Below, in pieces: positions 22,343-33,489 of a stretch of 64,000 nt of DNA. Both the position numbers and the translations under genes were made by a program. The stretch is from Flaccisagitta enflata (lineage: Eukaryota > Chaetognatha > Sagittoidea > Aphragmophora). Position 1 is the first letter of the stretch. Each line of letters starts with the position of its first letter. Below the pieces are notes generated by a model that saw nothing but the letters and a program-made list of their open reading frames with translations, was not told the origin of the DNA and ran no database searches. The stretch lies in the NCBI GenBank assembly GCA_965153355.1, contig OZ231126.1, positions 37,200,001 to 37,264,000 of the forward strand, in the 5' to 3' direction.

Positions 22343-22412
22343 AGTCGCGTTCTACGCGACTCTACACCCTGCTTTTTGCAGTCTTTTGGTTAATTGGTTA
22401 GTTGGTCAGTCA
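22343..22412 (-). mobile_element. HINE-like hairpin-end fragment
   Basis: Perfect-stem hairpin AGTCGCGTTCTACGCGACT, then CTACACCCTGCTTTTTG and a GGTTA/GGTC array. No CAAGG end follows. Confidence 0.75.
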
Positions 22413-22454
22413 TGCTTCATTCTTTAAACTGTTTTGAGTGTGCTCTACTTGATG

Positions 22455-22523
22455 TTGTTGTTGTTGTTGTTGTGGTTGTGGTTGTGGTTGTGGTTGTGGT
22501 TGTGGTTGTGGTTGTGGTGGTGG

Positions 22524-22586
<63 letters not shown>

Positions 22587-22589
22587 TTT

Positions 22590-22665
<76 letters not shown>

Positions 22666-22678
22666 CGTTGTTGTTGTT
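22455..22678. repeat. (GTT)n with GTTGTG interruptions
   Basis: About 224 bp of GTT triplets, with a GTTGTG hexanucleotide zone near 22471-22520. Confidence 0.97.
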
Positions 22679-22698
22679 ATATCATTTTCAATGTCTTA

Positions 22699-22815
22699 AG
22701 TCATGTGCTAGGCGACTCTACAGCCTGCTTTGTACGTCCATCCCTTGGTTGGTTGGTTGGTTGGTTGGTTGGTTGGTCAGTCAGTCACATATTTTCTTGT
22801 GCGTCTATGGCCTAA
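22699..22815 (-). mobile_element. HINE-like hairpin-end fragment
   Basis: Degenerate hairpin AGTCATGTGCTAGGCGACT, then CTACAGCCTGCTTTGT and a (TTGG)n array of about 36 bp. No CAAGG end is recognised. Confidence 0.7.
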
Positions 22816-23046
22816 CCACTCCGGCCCAGACGTGCTCAGCCACTCACTTCGCTCACTCCCTCGTTGGGCAAGTGAAATTCTTGAAAATCTGTTCACGCTG
22901 AAAACGCGTTTCACAGGAACAAACGCGTATTTGGTCATCGCTAGAAACACGCCTTAAGTTGAGACTCGATCACGCTTTTTAATCGTCTTTAGTTGCCTAC
23001 TGAAGTTTGCAATGCGAAATCTGGGATTGGCTTTAATAGCGGTTTT
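22816..23046. other. Non-coding stretch
   Basis: Unique sequence, no feature recognised. Confidence 0.4.
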
Positions 23047-23258
23047 TGGGCAGCGGCCCCATAGGGGTCAATGACCTTTGCTTTCACACATCTGGTGAAA
23101 TTTCTCTTTCTCTTTCTTCTTCTCCGCCCCCTCTCAAACTTCAGCCTTAAGGCCCAAATCCCAGCCTTGAGGCCCAAATCTCTGTCTTGAGGCCCTAATC
23201 CTAGCACTAATGCCTAAATCTTAATCGCCAGAAGGAGAAAACTCCTTTGGGCCGCTGC
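23047..23258. mobile_element. Foldback family B element
   Basis: Left terminus GGGCAGCGGCCCCATAGGG, TGCTTTCACACATCTGG, then CCCAGCCTTGAGGCCCAAAT minisatellite units, and right terminus TTTGGGCCGCTGCCCTGCTCC. The right arm is shortened. Confidence 0.8.
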
Positions 23259-23380
23259 CCTGCTCCCTCCTTTCTTTTTGGCCAAATGTCCGTCCCCCAA
23301 GTTTCTCATGGCTTAAATTCCCATTGAATAACATGAAAAATTGACAAAAAATGCAAAATTCCCATTGAATTTCATGGAGA

Positions 23381-23382
<2 letters not shown>

Positions 23383-23472
<90 letters not shown>

Positions 23473-23560
23473 CCTGCGTGCGCGTGTGTGCGTGTGCGTG
23501 TGCGTGTGCGTGCGCGTGCGCGTGCGCGTGCGCGTGCGTGTGTGCGTGTGTGCGTTTGTG

Positions 23561-23619
<59 letters not shown>

Positions 23620-23647
23620 ATAAATGCATGCATGTGTGTGTGTGTGT
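23383..23647. repeat. (GT)n with internal GCGTGC zone
   Basis: About 265 bp, nearly all alternating purine-pyrimidine: GT, then GTGCGC variants at 23468-23560, then GT again. Confidence 0.97.
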
Positions 23648-23894
23648 TTTTGAAACTTAGTCTAATATTGCTGAGCTTGATTACGTATGTCTGAGGTCTT
23701 TGGAGTGACGATCTTTTGATTTGTCTTTCCAAACTTTTGCAGACAGCAGCGCGCATCACAAAGAAACGGGGGAAAAGGAGGACGGGAAAGTGGAGAGGAG
23801 AAGAAAAGAAATGAACACTTGACAAAGCAGAAAAATCCCAAGTTTACAACTTTTTTTCCAGGTGGCGATAGCCGCCTTTCGTGGTTATATATCT

Positions 23895-23909
23895 GACAGT
23901 CTGTCTAGC

Positions 23910-23980
<71 letters not shown>
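23895..23980. repeat. (CTGT)n microsatellite
   Basis: About 86 bp. The other arm has a shorter array at 32801-32837. Confidence 0.97.
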
Positions 23981-24271
23981 GGCTTATTGTGTTTGTCTGT
24001 CTTTCCCTCTCGTGGATTGTTTATCCCTCAGTTATTCATCTACTCATTGCTCCTCCCCTTTTTAATAACGATGAAATCCTACCGATTATCGATGATTAAT
24101 GATGATCGCAAAATCAGCTGAGATATTGGCTCAATTCCAAGTCAGATTGACCATGAGCCACCTTAGTTCATGCCAGGGATTCTCTGTTATCGATCGATCG
24201 CTCAGGGTAGTAATAACTAGAGATATGAAAGAATCCTCAATTTCAAACTAATTTCTTCCTATCTTTCTTTC

Positions 24272-24475
24272 TTCCCATCTTTCTTTCTTTCTTTCTCTTT
24301 TCTTCGTTTCTTCGTTTCTTCGTTTCTTCGTTTCTTCGTTTCTTCGTTTCTTCGTTTCTTCGTTTCTTCGTTTCTTTGTTTCTTTGTTTCTTTGTTTCTT
24401 CCTTTCTTCGTTCCTTCCTTTATTCTTTTCTTCCTCTCTTCCTCTCTTTCTTTCTTTCTTTCTTCTTCCCTACCT
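24272..24475. repeat. (TTTCTTCG)n octanucleotide array
   Basis: At least nine near-perfect TTTCTTCG units between CTTT-rich flanks. The other arm has (AAGGAAGA)n-type units at 32366-32500, a diverged form of the same array. Confidence 0.93.
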
Positions 24476-24492
24476 CCTTTCCTTTTTTGAGG

Positions 24493-24700
24493 GGGAGCAG
24501 GGCAGCAGCCCCAAAGGGTACGAAGCCCTGTAGAACACAGGGGGAATCTGACTGATGGATGGAAGGACAGACAGACAGACAGATAGACAGACATACAGAC
24601 AGACAGACAGACAGATAGACAGATAGACAGATAGACAGATAGACAGACAGACAGATAGATAGACAGACAGATAGACAGACAGACAGACAGATGGAAAGAC

Positions 24701-24767
<67 letters not shown>

Positions 24768-24817
24768 TCCCCCCTGTGTTCTACAGGACTTCATCCCCCT
24801 TCGGGGCCGCTGCCCAA
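24493..24817. mobile_element. Foldback element with (GACA)n core (family C)
   Basis: The left arm, GGGCAGCAGCCCCAAAGGG then CCTGTAGAACACAGGGGGA, is inverted at the right end as CCCCCTGTGTTCTACAGG then GGGGCCGCTGCCC. The core is about 200 bp of GACA/GATA tetranucleotides. No coding is present. It is probably a non-autonomous foldback transposon. Confidence 0.85.
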
Positions 24818-24827
24818 AAGACAATGT

Positions 24828-25063
24828 CAATCGGAGTAGGTTTTTAACAGTTCATGGATATGGTGGTTGTTTCGTCACATCTTGCGTAACATTGAAGTGT
24901 TAGTTAGACTTATTATTCGAACCAAGATTGACTCAAGAGAAGCACACTCGTGTAAAAAGACTTGTCCGTATGTATACATTTTGGAAGTCTCAAGCAAACG
25001 CTTATGGCGAAGAAGAAGAAGAAGAAGAAGGAGAAGGAGAAGAAGAAGAAGAAGAAGAAGAAG

Positions 25064-25155
<92 letters not shown>

Positions 25156-25480
25156 CGACGACGACGACGACGACGACAACGACGGAAGACTTCGTCCCCT
25201 TCGGGACCGCTGCCCAGAAGACAATGTCCAACGGAGAAGTGTGGCAGTTTACATCATCTACTGAGTAGGTTTTTAACAGTTCATAGATATATGGGTTGTC
25301 TTGTCTCATCGTGCGTAACATCGAAGTGTTAGTTGGACTTTAGATTAGACTTTAGATTCGAATCATTCGAACTGAGATTGACTCAAGAGAAGCATACTCG
25401 TGTAAATAACTTGTCCGTATATGGCCGTATACATTTGGTAAGTCTCAAGCAAACTCTTATTGTAAAGAAGAAGAAGAAGA
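24828..25480 (+). repeat. Two direct copies of a ~210-bp unit plus SSRs
   Basis: GAGTAGGTTTTTAACAGTTC through AGTCTCAAGCAAACGCTTAT (24832-25005) is repeated at 25264-25460. Each copy is followed by a GAA array, and each is preceded by a CTTCGGG(A/G)CCGCTGCC terminus. The unit probably duplicated together with its repeat. Confidence 0.9.
25009..25182. repeat. (GAA)n-(CAA)n-(GAC)n compound array
   Basis: About 174 bp in three phases: GAAGAA, CAACAA, then CGACGA. Confidence 0.97.
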
Positions 25481-25577
25481 AGAAGAAGAAGAAAAAGAAA
25501 AAGAAAAAGAAAAAGAAAAAGAAAAAGAAAAAGAAAAAGAAAAAGAAAAAGAAAAAAAGAAGAAGATGAAGAAAAAA
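25467..25577. repeat. (GAA)n and (GAAAAA)n array
   Basis: Purine array of about 110 bp. Confidence 0.96.
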
Positions 25578-25801
25578 AGAAGAGAAAATGAATGAAATCA
25601 CTCCTTATCAATACGTGAGGAATCGTGTCACTATGTCCTCGTTTTGTTCTTTCTGACAATGGCCAGTCCGATTGACCACAATGAAACTCTTGATTTCATC
25701 GATGATGACTTTCAAAACGATGATTACGATGTCTCTGTTGTTTAATTAAGAATACAGATAAGATCAGAGAAAAAATATTTTTTCATAACGTTCATTCATT
25801 T
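25578..25801. other. Non-coding stretch
   Basis: Unique sequence without recognised features. Confidence 0.4.
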
Positions 25802-25991
25802 AGTCGCGTGCTACGCGACTCTGTACCCCGCTTTGTTGGTCCATCCGTTGGTCCGTTGGTCCATCCGTTGGTTTGACACACTTTACTTTGTTTTGGGTTT
25901 TTAAGGTCTTGGGCCTCACTGCTCATGCCTAAATTATGAAGTGACCTCAAATATAGCCCCTGTCCACCCCCATCGGACTGGGGTAGCCGGT
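25802..25991 (-). mobile_element. HINE-like element, subfamily A1, CAAGG end lost
   Basis: Perfect hairpin AGTCGCGTGCTACGCGACT, CTGTACCCCGCTTTGTTGG, CCATCCGTTGG array, and ACTGGGGTAGCCGG where the outer end should follow. The last 20 bp or so are missing. Confidence 0.8.
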
Positions 25992-26284
25992 TCATTAATC
26001 ATTGTCCCAATATCGCTTGAAGCAATAGACAGGGGCAAGGACATGGAAAACATGGATGGACAGCATACTATTAGTTGGGCCCGTGAGATGTGATTTTTGC
26101 TCAGGAGTTGCAATACCATGGATTACCTAGTGTTGGTTTTTATGCCTCTTTATTTTTCCGCTTTTTTGTTTGACTGGTGTGCTCCAAAGCAAATATATAA
26201 GAATATACATCTGTCTTTGGGTCTGTCAGTCCCCCATCAACGCAGACAAATATTTTGCTGTGACGAACTCTGCTTATTTACCCT
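25992..26284. other. Non-coding stretch
   Basis: No feature recognised. Confidence 0.4.
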
Positions 26285-26525
26285 TAATGAGCAAGCTTGC
26301 TCAGTGTCTGGCTGAGGTTTTCCACTCATCCAGAGCTAAACTGAGCCGAGGGGCTCCCGAACTATTCATTCTTCGCCTCCTTGCTGCTCCAAAACTCCCA
26401 AATCTCCCTCTTTTCTGCGAAGTCAGGAGGAAGTCAGGATTATGAAGAAAACTCACTCATTGGCAGCTCGCTCACTTCCTGCGATTGCGCGAGAGGCTCT
26501 CTCCTCAGTGCAAATAACTCCCTCT
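26285..26525 (+). repeat. Dispersed repeat family G (copy 1)
   Basis: TTTTCCACTCATCCAGAGCT, GGGGCTCCCGAACT and TGCGATTGCGCGAGAGGC are shared in order with 35063-35300. Both copies end exactly where a CT-rich microsatellite begins. Confidence 0.9.
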
Positions 26526-26708
26526 CTCTTTTTCTCTCTTTCTCTCTTTCTCTCTTTTTCTCTCTCTTTTCTCTCTTTCGCTCTTTCTCTCTTTCTCTCG
26601 ATCTCATCTTGTCTGGTACTATGCGATCGATGGTAACAATAGAAAAGAAAATTAGGTGTAAATGTTGAAACACTTGTCTTCACATTTCTAACACAGTATC
26701 TGAACAAA

Positions 26709-26719
26709 TCAAAAGAAAG
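26709..26719. other. Empty target site of the LINE
   Basis: A single TCAAAAGAAAG lies in the context AACAAA...CAGTTG, where copy 1 has this sequence twice with the LINE in between. Confidence 0.92.
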
Positions 26720-26728
26720 CAGTTGTGC

Positions 26729-26945
26729 AGGGGCAGGGACGTAGCAAAATCTTTCTTTACTCTACTCACTGCCCCAACCAATGGTTTGTTCGTGTCCATC
26801 GAAACTCGATCTTCACCAATTGGCCTTAAGAAAAATAAAGCCAGATTGGGCAACCTCACGCATTGGTACAGATGAACTGGACGGGCCCATGAAATGGATG
26901 GAGCGATGGACAAATGGACAGACCATCTTATAGAAACGCGTGACC
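26729..26945 (+). mobile_element. A3-derived HINE-like element, left-truncated
   Basis: Counterpart of 15685-15905. It shares GGGGCAGGGACGTAGCAAAA and GGACAGACCATCTTATAGAA, but the CAAGTG left end is gone. Confidence 0.6.
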
Positions 26946-27059
26946 CATTAAATATTTTGTCAAAGACCAATAGTTTTTAAATTTGTTTAGCCACTGCACC
27001 TTTCCAACATCCAAAGTAAAAATACTCAAAAAAGTGTTAGATGGTCAGAGATGGTTGAG

Positions 27060-27289
27060 ATCGAAGGGAGGGAGCAGAGCAGCGACCCCAAATCGGCCGA
27101 TGACTTATGCTTCCACACATGGAGAAACTTCTCCTTCGCCTTATAGCGGTTGGGATTTTGGACTTTGGGCTGAGATTTAGGGTTTTGAACCTTGAGGCTG
27201 GCATTTTGGCCTCAGGCCGGGATTTTGTGCTTGAGGCTTTGATTTAAGCGTTAAGGCTGGGATTTGGGTCTTGAGGTTAAGATTTTTTT
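27060..27289. mobile_element. Foldback family B element, right-truncated
   Basis: GGGAGCAGAGCAGCGACCCC, TATGCTTCCACACATGG and GGCTGGGATTTGGGTCTTGA units match 16030-16262. The right arm is missing and the sequence abuts the A2 element. Confidence 0.8.
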
Positions 27290-27437
27290 AGTCGCAGACA
27301 CGCCACTCTACACCTTACTGTGTCATTCTGTCAAATGGTCAGTTCAACCATCCGGGATATTTTCGAATTGCGACTGTTTTTTGCATTATTGCCCCTGCCC
27401 AACCGTCCGCGACTGTCTTGTCGTGTATCCGGGCTTG
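27290..27437 (-). mobile_element. HINE-like element, subfamily A2
   Basis: Hairpin side AGTCGCAGACACGCCACT after a T run, TGTCAAATGGTCAG, CCCCTGCCCAACCGTCCGCG, and the CAAG end. Counterpart of 16487-16633. Confidence 0.82.
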
Positions 27438-27557
27438 TCCTTCTCCATATCCTCCATCCCCTTCTTCATCTTCTTTTTCACTTTTTAATTCAAATTACTC
27501 TTCATCTTCTTCATCTTCATCTTCTTCTTCTTCTTCTTCTTTGACAATGATCTTTTT

Positions 27558-27661
27558 AGGTGCGACAAAGCACCTCTATAACTGGCTGTGACCGTTGGTT
27601 GGTTGGTTGGGTATTCGTTCGACGATCCACACGTCGCACCTTATTGGCCCACTTGGCCTTG
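27558..27661 (-). mobile_element. HINE-like element, subfamily A6 (104 bp), private to copy 2
   Basis: Perfect hairpin GGTGCGACAAAGCACC at 27559-27574, CTCTATAACTGGCTGTG, a TTGG array, GTCGCACCTTATTGG and the end CTTGGCCTTG. The subterminal AAGGTGCGAC (read on the minus strand, 27633-27642) matches the hairpin strand exactly. Copy 1 lacks the element near 17485-17500. Confidence 0.92.
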
Positions 27662-28254
27662 TTTTCAAAATTTTCGATGACGATTCCAATGACGATGCCC
27701 ATGCCGATGATGAGGATGCGAGGAAAAAATGGGAGAACACACATCATCATCCCGAGTCCCGACTAAAGCCACCAAACATTTGACACAACAGGTCGCTCAA
27801 GCTCCATACACTTTTTTTCTTGTGAAAACGTCACTGTTTGGGCAAGCCTTCAATGTTCTAAAATTTTGGGTAGTTTCAAGGCTTGAACGTTCTTAAATTG
27901 TGCTTGATCTAAACACAGTTTTCAAGCTTTCATCAAGAAGGTTTTTAATTGGTTTGAGTTTGTCTTTAAGGCGAAAATGAAGGAAAATGTCAATAAAAAC
28001 TACAAAGCAGTTCAAAATTTAAAGTGAATGTCAAGAGCAATGAGAATGCCGTTAAAGTAATACGATTCATATAATTTTGTCCAGGTTTACTATATTCATT
28101 GAATAAATGGAGCTTTCTTATATTTCTAGCATGTTCTTACATTTCTGAATATTTCGAGCTTATGTTCTTGAATTTTTTAAGAAAGGAAACCTTCCAATGT
28201 TCTTAGCACTTTTTTGACTAAATATGAAGTCATTAAACCATAATTTGGTCTCCG

Positions 28255-28450
28255 CCAAAGAATTGTAGTCATTATGCAAATAGGTAATTCTTATATATCC
28301 CAAACAAAAGACAAACGTCTTTGCAGGTCTTTTCCATACCGCCTTGTTTTAGCAATTCTTCAGCCAATGAGGGTTCAAGTCTTACAGAGAATCAACCAAT
28401 CACAGTATTCTCACCTTTCAAGTGGAAAAAAAATCGAAGCGGGACCCGCG
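28255..28450. repeat. Repeated module E (copy 3)
   Basis: ATGCAAAT at 28274-28281, CAGCCAATGAGGGTTCAAG and AACCAATCACAGTATTC. Counterpart of 18252-18440. Confidence 0.78.
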
Positions 28451-28480
28451 TTTCAGAACGTTTGTGTTTATAATGACATC

Positions 28481-28495
28481 AACAACAACAACAGC

Positions 28496-28571
<76 letters not shown>

Positions 28572-28573
28572 GC

Positions 28574-28620
<47 letters not shown>
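28481..28620. repeat. (CAA)n microsatellite
   Basis: About 140 bp of CAA with two AGC interruptions. Confidence 0.98.
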
Positions 28621-28621
<1 letters not shown>

Positions 28622-28668
28622 CACTTGATCACTTGATCACTTGATCACTTGATCACTTGATCACTTGA
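28621..28668. repeat. (CACTTGAT)n octanucleotide
   Basis: Six perfect or near-perfect CACTTGAT units between the CAA array and a truncated hairpin-ended element. Confidence 0.95.
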
Positions 28669-28786
28669 GCAGGAGCAGTGAGGCCAAAGACCGCAAAAAC
28701 CAAAAAAAAGTAAATTGCGACAGACGGACAGACCAACAGACGGACCGACGAACCAACAAGTGAGTAGAGTCGTGTAGCACGTGACT
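28664..28786 (+). mobile_element. HINE-like element, left-truncated
   Basis: GAGCAGGAGCAGTGAGGCC, GACCGCAAAAACC, GACAGACGGACAGACC, and the hairpin GTCGTGTAGCACGTGAC then TAAG. Confidence 0.78.
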
Positions 28787-28796
28787 AAGAAGTTTG

Positions 28797-28874
28797 ACGG
28801 ACCTGCGGACAGATGGACCAAGGGACCAACGGACCAACAGACAAAGCAGGTTGTAGAGTCGCGTGCACGCGACT
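28797..28874 (+). mobile_element. HINE-like right-end fragment
   Basis: A GGACC array, GACAAAGCAGGTTGTAGA and the perfect hairpin GTCGCGTGCACGCGAC, then TAAAAAG. Only the right half is present, in tandem with the preceding copy. Confidence 0.78.
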
Positions 28875-28974
28875 AAAAAGAGACTACTGAATAACTGAAT
28901 AACTGAATAACTAAAACATACAGGCAATCAACCAGACAGCATGAGATGCACACACAGAAGACCATGCACTGAAC

Positions 28975-29052
28975 AAGGCTGAAAAAGCAAATGGTGACCG
29001 ACCGACAAACCGACCAACCCAGTAAGCAATTTATAGAGTTGTGTAGCTTGCA
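28975..29052 (+). mobile_element. Decayed HINE-like right-end fragment
   Basis: GACCGACCGACAAACCGACC then TATAGAGTTGTGTAGC TTGCAAC. It is the third right end within 400 bp. Confidence 0.6.
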
Positions 29053-29699
29053 ACAAAAAACAGTCTCCCATTTACAGGTCCGGTCAAAGCTCAAAAATCT
29101 AAAATCCCAGCGCACTGTGGTCCACAAAATGAAAATTAGGGCGCCAACTTAAAACAATTTTGATTTCCTACTTATAAAAGTTATCCAGAATCTAAAAAAA
29201 AGCCAACTGATAATATTTGATGTGCCAGATCCAATGGTGACACCCGCAGGTGTGCAGCCATAACAATCTTAGAGAAAAAAGGTGAATTAAATTGATAATC
29301 GATGCACAATTGGCACAAATAATAAATTCAGGCGCAAAATTAAAAAAATCAGCATTTTGTAGCCACAAAAAAAAAAAAATATACACCACTGAAAATTTCA
29401 TAGTTGATAGTTTTTGATATGCAAGTACTAATAGCAATGTCCGCAGGTGCGTAGAACCTACAGTTTCTGCAATACAGACAAGCAAAATCAGACTTAAAAA
29501 TTTCCGAATCAAGGGGACATAGTGATTAATTAAAAAAGCATTGTTTTTTAGTATTCACTATGCTGAATCCAAATATGTTTTTTTTACTCAAAACTGAAGG
29601 GAAGTCGCTAAACAAAATCAATAACTTTTTTCAAAAAATATTTTTTTTGCCAATTTTTTTTTTTTTTTTTTTTTTGCCTAAAAATCATTTTTGAAAACT

Positions 29700-30105
29700 C
29701 TAAAAGTTTTAGCGGAAAAAAATTTTTTCAAAAATTTTAGCGAGAAGAAATTTTAGCGAGGAGAAATTTTAACACGAAAAAATTTTAGCAAGAAACAATT
29801 TTAGCGAGAAAAATTAAAAAAAAAAATTTTAGCAAAAAAATTTTAGCGAGAAAAAATTATAGCAAATGATTTTTGCGAGAAAAAATTTCAGCGAAAAAAA
29901 ATTTAATAAAAAAAAAATTTTAGCGAGAAAATTTTAACACGAAAAAATTTTAGCGAAACAAATTTATGCGAAAGAATTTTCGCGAGAAAAAGTTTTAGCG
30001 AGAAAAATTTTAGCAGAAAAAATTTAACAAAAAAATTTTAGCGAGAAAAAATTTTAGCGAAAAAATTTTAGCAAGAAAAATTTTAACGAAACAAATTTAA
30101 TGAGA
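29700..30105. repeat. AT-rich minisatellite (AAATTTTAGCGAGAAA)n
   Basis: About 20 degenerate units of roughly 15-17 bp with core AAAATTTTAGCGAGAA, inside the foldback. Confidence 0.9.
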
Positions 30106-30162
30106 ATTGCAGAAATGGTAAGTTCTAAGTTCCCAATGATGCCATTCGATCAGACATATCAA

Positions 30163-30534
30163 CAAGGCCAACACCTATAAGTTGCGTGCAAGACTTACAG
30201 ACAAAGAATAACTTAGAATGACTTAGAATGACTTTCAATGACTTAGAATGACCTAAAATGACCAAAATTGACTTAAAATGACTAAAAACCCAAATGACCA
30301 AAAATGACTTAACATAACTTAAATTGACTTAAAATGACTTAGAATGACTTAAAATGACTTAGAATGACTCAAAATGACTTAGAATAACTAAAAATGACTA
30401 AAAATGACTTAAAATGACCTAAGAGTTGACGTTATAGTACAAAAAAGTAAAGTGTGACAGACGGACCGACGGACAGACGGACCGACAGACGGATGGACCG
30501 ACAAAGCGGGTTGTAGAGTCGCGTGCACGTGACT
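30163..30534 (+). mobile_element. HINE-like element, subfamily A4
   Basis: Left end CAAGGCCAACACCTATAAG, motif AGTTGCGTGC, about 230 bp of a decameric array (AATGACTTAG type), a (GACGGACC) array, GACAAAGCGGGTTGTAGA, and the hairpin GTCGCGTGCACGTGAC then TAAAAA. Confidence 0.92.
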
Positions 30535-30838
30535 AAAAACTGTAAACTATGGAATCTTTAAAGATCAGGGTTTTTTTTAAGATCAAGATTTCTAGATTTT
30601 TTTAATTTTGCGCCTGAATTTGCAATTTGTGGCGCACTGTGCGCTGAATATCATATTAAATCACCCTTTCTCTTCAAAACTGTTACAGCTACACACCTGC
30701 AGGTGTTACCATTTGATCCAGCACATCAATTACTGCCAGGTAGCGTTTTTTTTAGGATACTGAATAACCTCTGTGGGGGAAAAATTCATATTCTTAAGTT
30801 AGCGCCCAAATTTTCATTTTGGAGACCACAGTGCGCTG

Positions 30839-31221
30839 AAAATGTTGAATTGTAGGCGGAATTTGGCTTGACGGCCTTCGACGTCATCGGCTGCTGTCAT
30901 CGTAATTGTTGACGGATTAAGCTGAGATTTGAACCGGAGGTAGTTTTAACCCATGAGCAGCTTTGATAAAGATTTCAGCGATCTCGAAGGTCGTTAAGGC
31001 CATAGTTCGTTCGCTCGTTTGTTTACGTTTGTTTAATCATATGTTTTTTCGTTTAACAATGGCGAAAATAAGAATTAGACGCTCAATATTTCTCAATAAG
31101 TTGTAAACCACTCATGCTTTTTGCTTTAAAAAAATCCATTAGCATATAAAAGAGCTTCAAAAACTTTACAAATCTAGACCAAGCAGAGATTTTTAGCTCA
31201 ATTCGTTTAGATATGACATAA
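30839..31221. other. Non-coding stretch
   Basis: Unique sequence; nothing recognised. Confidence 0.4.
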
Positions 31222-31648
31222 TTAATTGGAGAATTCTGGCCTGCTTTTATAAGGGCAATGTTGTTTCAACTTTCATAAGTATCAGTACCTTGGTAGAGAA
31301 TGCCGGCGGTCCCAGTTGGTTGTACCTCGATTCTTGCCTCTAAGGGTATGGTTTTTTAATCAATATTGCTAGTGTCAGTACTTCCATCAGTACATTAGTA
31401 ATCTTTGATTGTAACTTTTGTAAGATATTTTGTGTATACTAAATGGTATAGGCCTGTCCAACCCTATGCTAATGAGGTATGCAGTCAAGCTGATTTTTTG
31501 TCAGGTAAGCTTTTTTTTGTTAGTAGTAAAGGATAGTTGTGAGCAATCCGGAGTAAACACCATTGAAAGCTTGCAAGGCTTTCATCCTTTGTTAATTGGA
31601 GAATTCTGGCCTCCTTTTATAAGGGCAATGTTGTTTCAACTTTCATAA
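31222..31648 (+). repeat. Repeat family D, two direct copies
   Basis: TTAATTGGAGAATTCTGGCC through TGTTTCAACTTTCATAAG occurs at 31222-31279 and again at 31592-31648. The second copy extends upstream to about 31501, matching 21040-21204 in reverse complement. Confidence 0.88.
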
Positions 31649-32249
31649 GATTGAAGTTCAGTACTCAAATTCCTGATTGCCCAATAGAGCAGATTTCAGC
31701 GCCGGAAAATCTGGCACTATTTGTCTTACATATTCTGTAAAACGCAAAAATGAAATAAATGATAGAAAAACAAAGGTAAAAATAAAGTATTTCTAGTTCT
31801 CTACATGATGGAACCAAGCAGAAATTGCTTCGTTTACAAGCTATATCAATAAAAAGTTGGTTACTTTAAAAAAGATGGAAGCAAGATTTGAGATTTTTGA
31901 GTGGATATCTTTAAATTGTCATAACTTCCAAAGTTTTTGTGCTAGAATGATCGGAAGGAGCTCAAAAGAAAGATATTTTGAAGCTCTTTAAAACCGTCAT
32001 GGATTAAAAGGTTCTAGCGTTTTTGATTACAATGCAATCAACAGTCAAAAGATCGCGTCTAGTTGTTTTTTTTTGTTTTTTTTTTTGCTATTGTTTTTTT
32101 GTTGTTTGTTTGATAGGTCGTTTGTTTGTTTATTCATACACTTATTCACTTATTCAGTTCAACAGCATAAGAATTGGGGTATAAATCATTCATATTTCGA
32201 GTCAAACCAAAAACAATGAAATCGTCATGACCGCTGATTTCACTTGAAA
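31649..32249. other. Non-coding stretch
   Basis: AT-rich unique sequence with T-rich runs near 32065-32110; no feature. Confidence 0.45.
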
Positions 32250-32349
32250 CAAGGCCGATTAGGCCAATAAGGTGCGCCGTGTGGATCATCAAATGAATAT
32301 GCTACCCGACCAACTGACTAACGTACACAGCCAGTTATAGAGATGCATG
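32250..32349 (+). mobile_element. HINE-like element, subfamily A6, decayed hairpin
   Basis: CAAGGCCGATTAGGCC, AATAAGGTGCGCCGTG, a short GACC/AACT array, CACAGCCAGTTATAGAGAT. The terminal hairpin has decayed to ATGCATG. Confidence 0.78.

Positions 32350-33489
<1,140 letters not shown>

Larger units (their letters stand above)
23630..24480 (+). repeat. Inverted segmental duplication, arm 1
   Basis: This arm is collinear with the reverse complement of 32350-33080. It holds in order a GT array, GCTTGATTACGTATGTCT, ACACTTGACAAAGCAG, a CTGT array, TCATTGCTCCTCCCC, AAGTCAGATTGACCATGA and a CTTT-type array. All three SSR positions are shared by both arms. Confidence 0.9.
26525..28620 (+). repeat. 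Segmental duplication, copy 2
   Basis: Collinear with 10580-18600. It retains unoccupied sites for the LINE (26709-26719) and for two hairpin-ended elements. It has its own private insertion (27558-27661) and lacks the left end of the A3-derived element. Confidence 0.9.
29108..30838. mobile_element. 1.7-kb foldback structure with ~270-bp inverted arms
   Basis: The left arm (about 29108-29375) begins CAGCGCACTGTGGTCC. The right arm (about 30585-30838) is its diverged reverse complement, ending in the same motif. The arms share AATTCAGGCGCAAAATT and a GCAGGTGTG block. Between them are an AT-rich minisatellite and an inserted A4 element. The superfamily is not identified and no clear target duplication was seen. 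Confidence 0.8.

Noticed and set aside
24285-24400. Evenly spaced short repeats that could suggest a CRISPR-like array
   Set aside because: Contiguous TTTCTTCG octamers with no unique spacers, in an animal genome.
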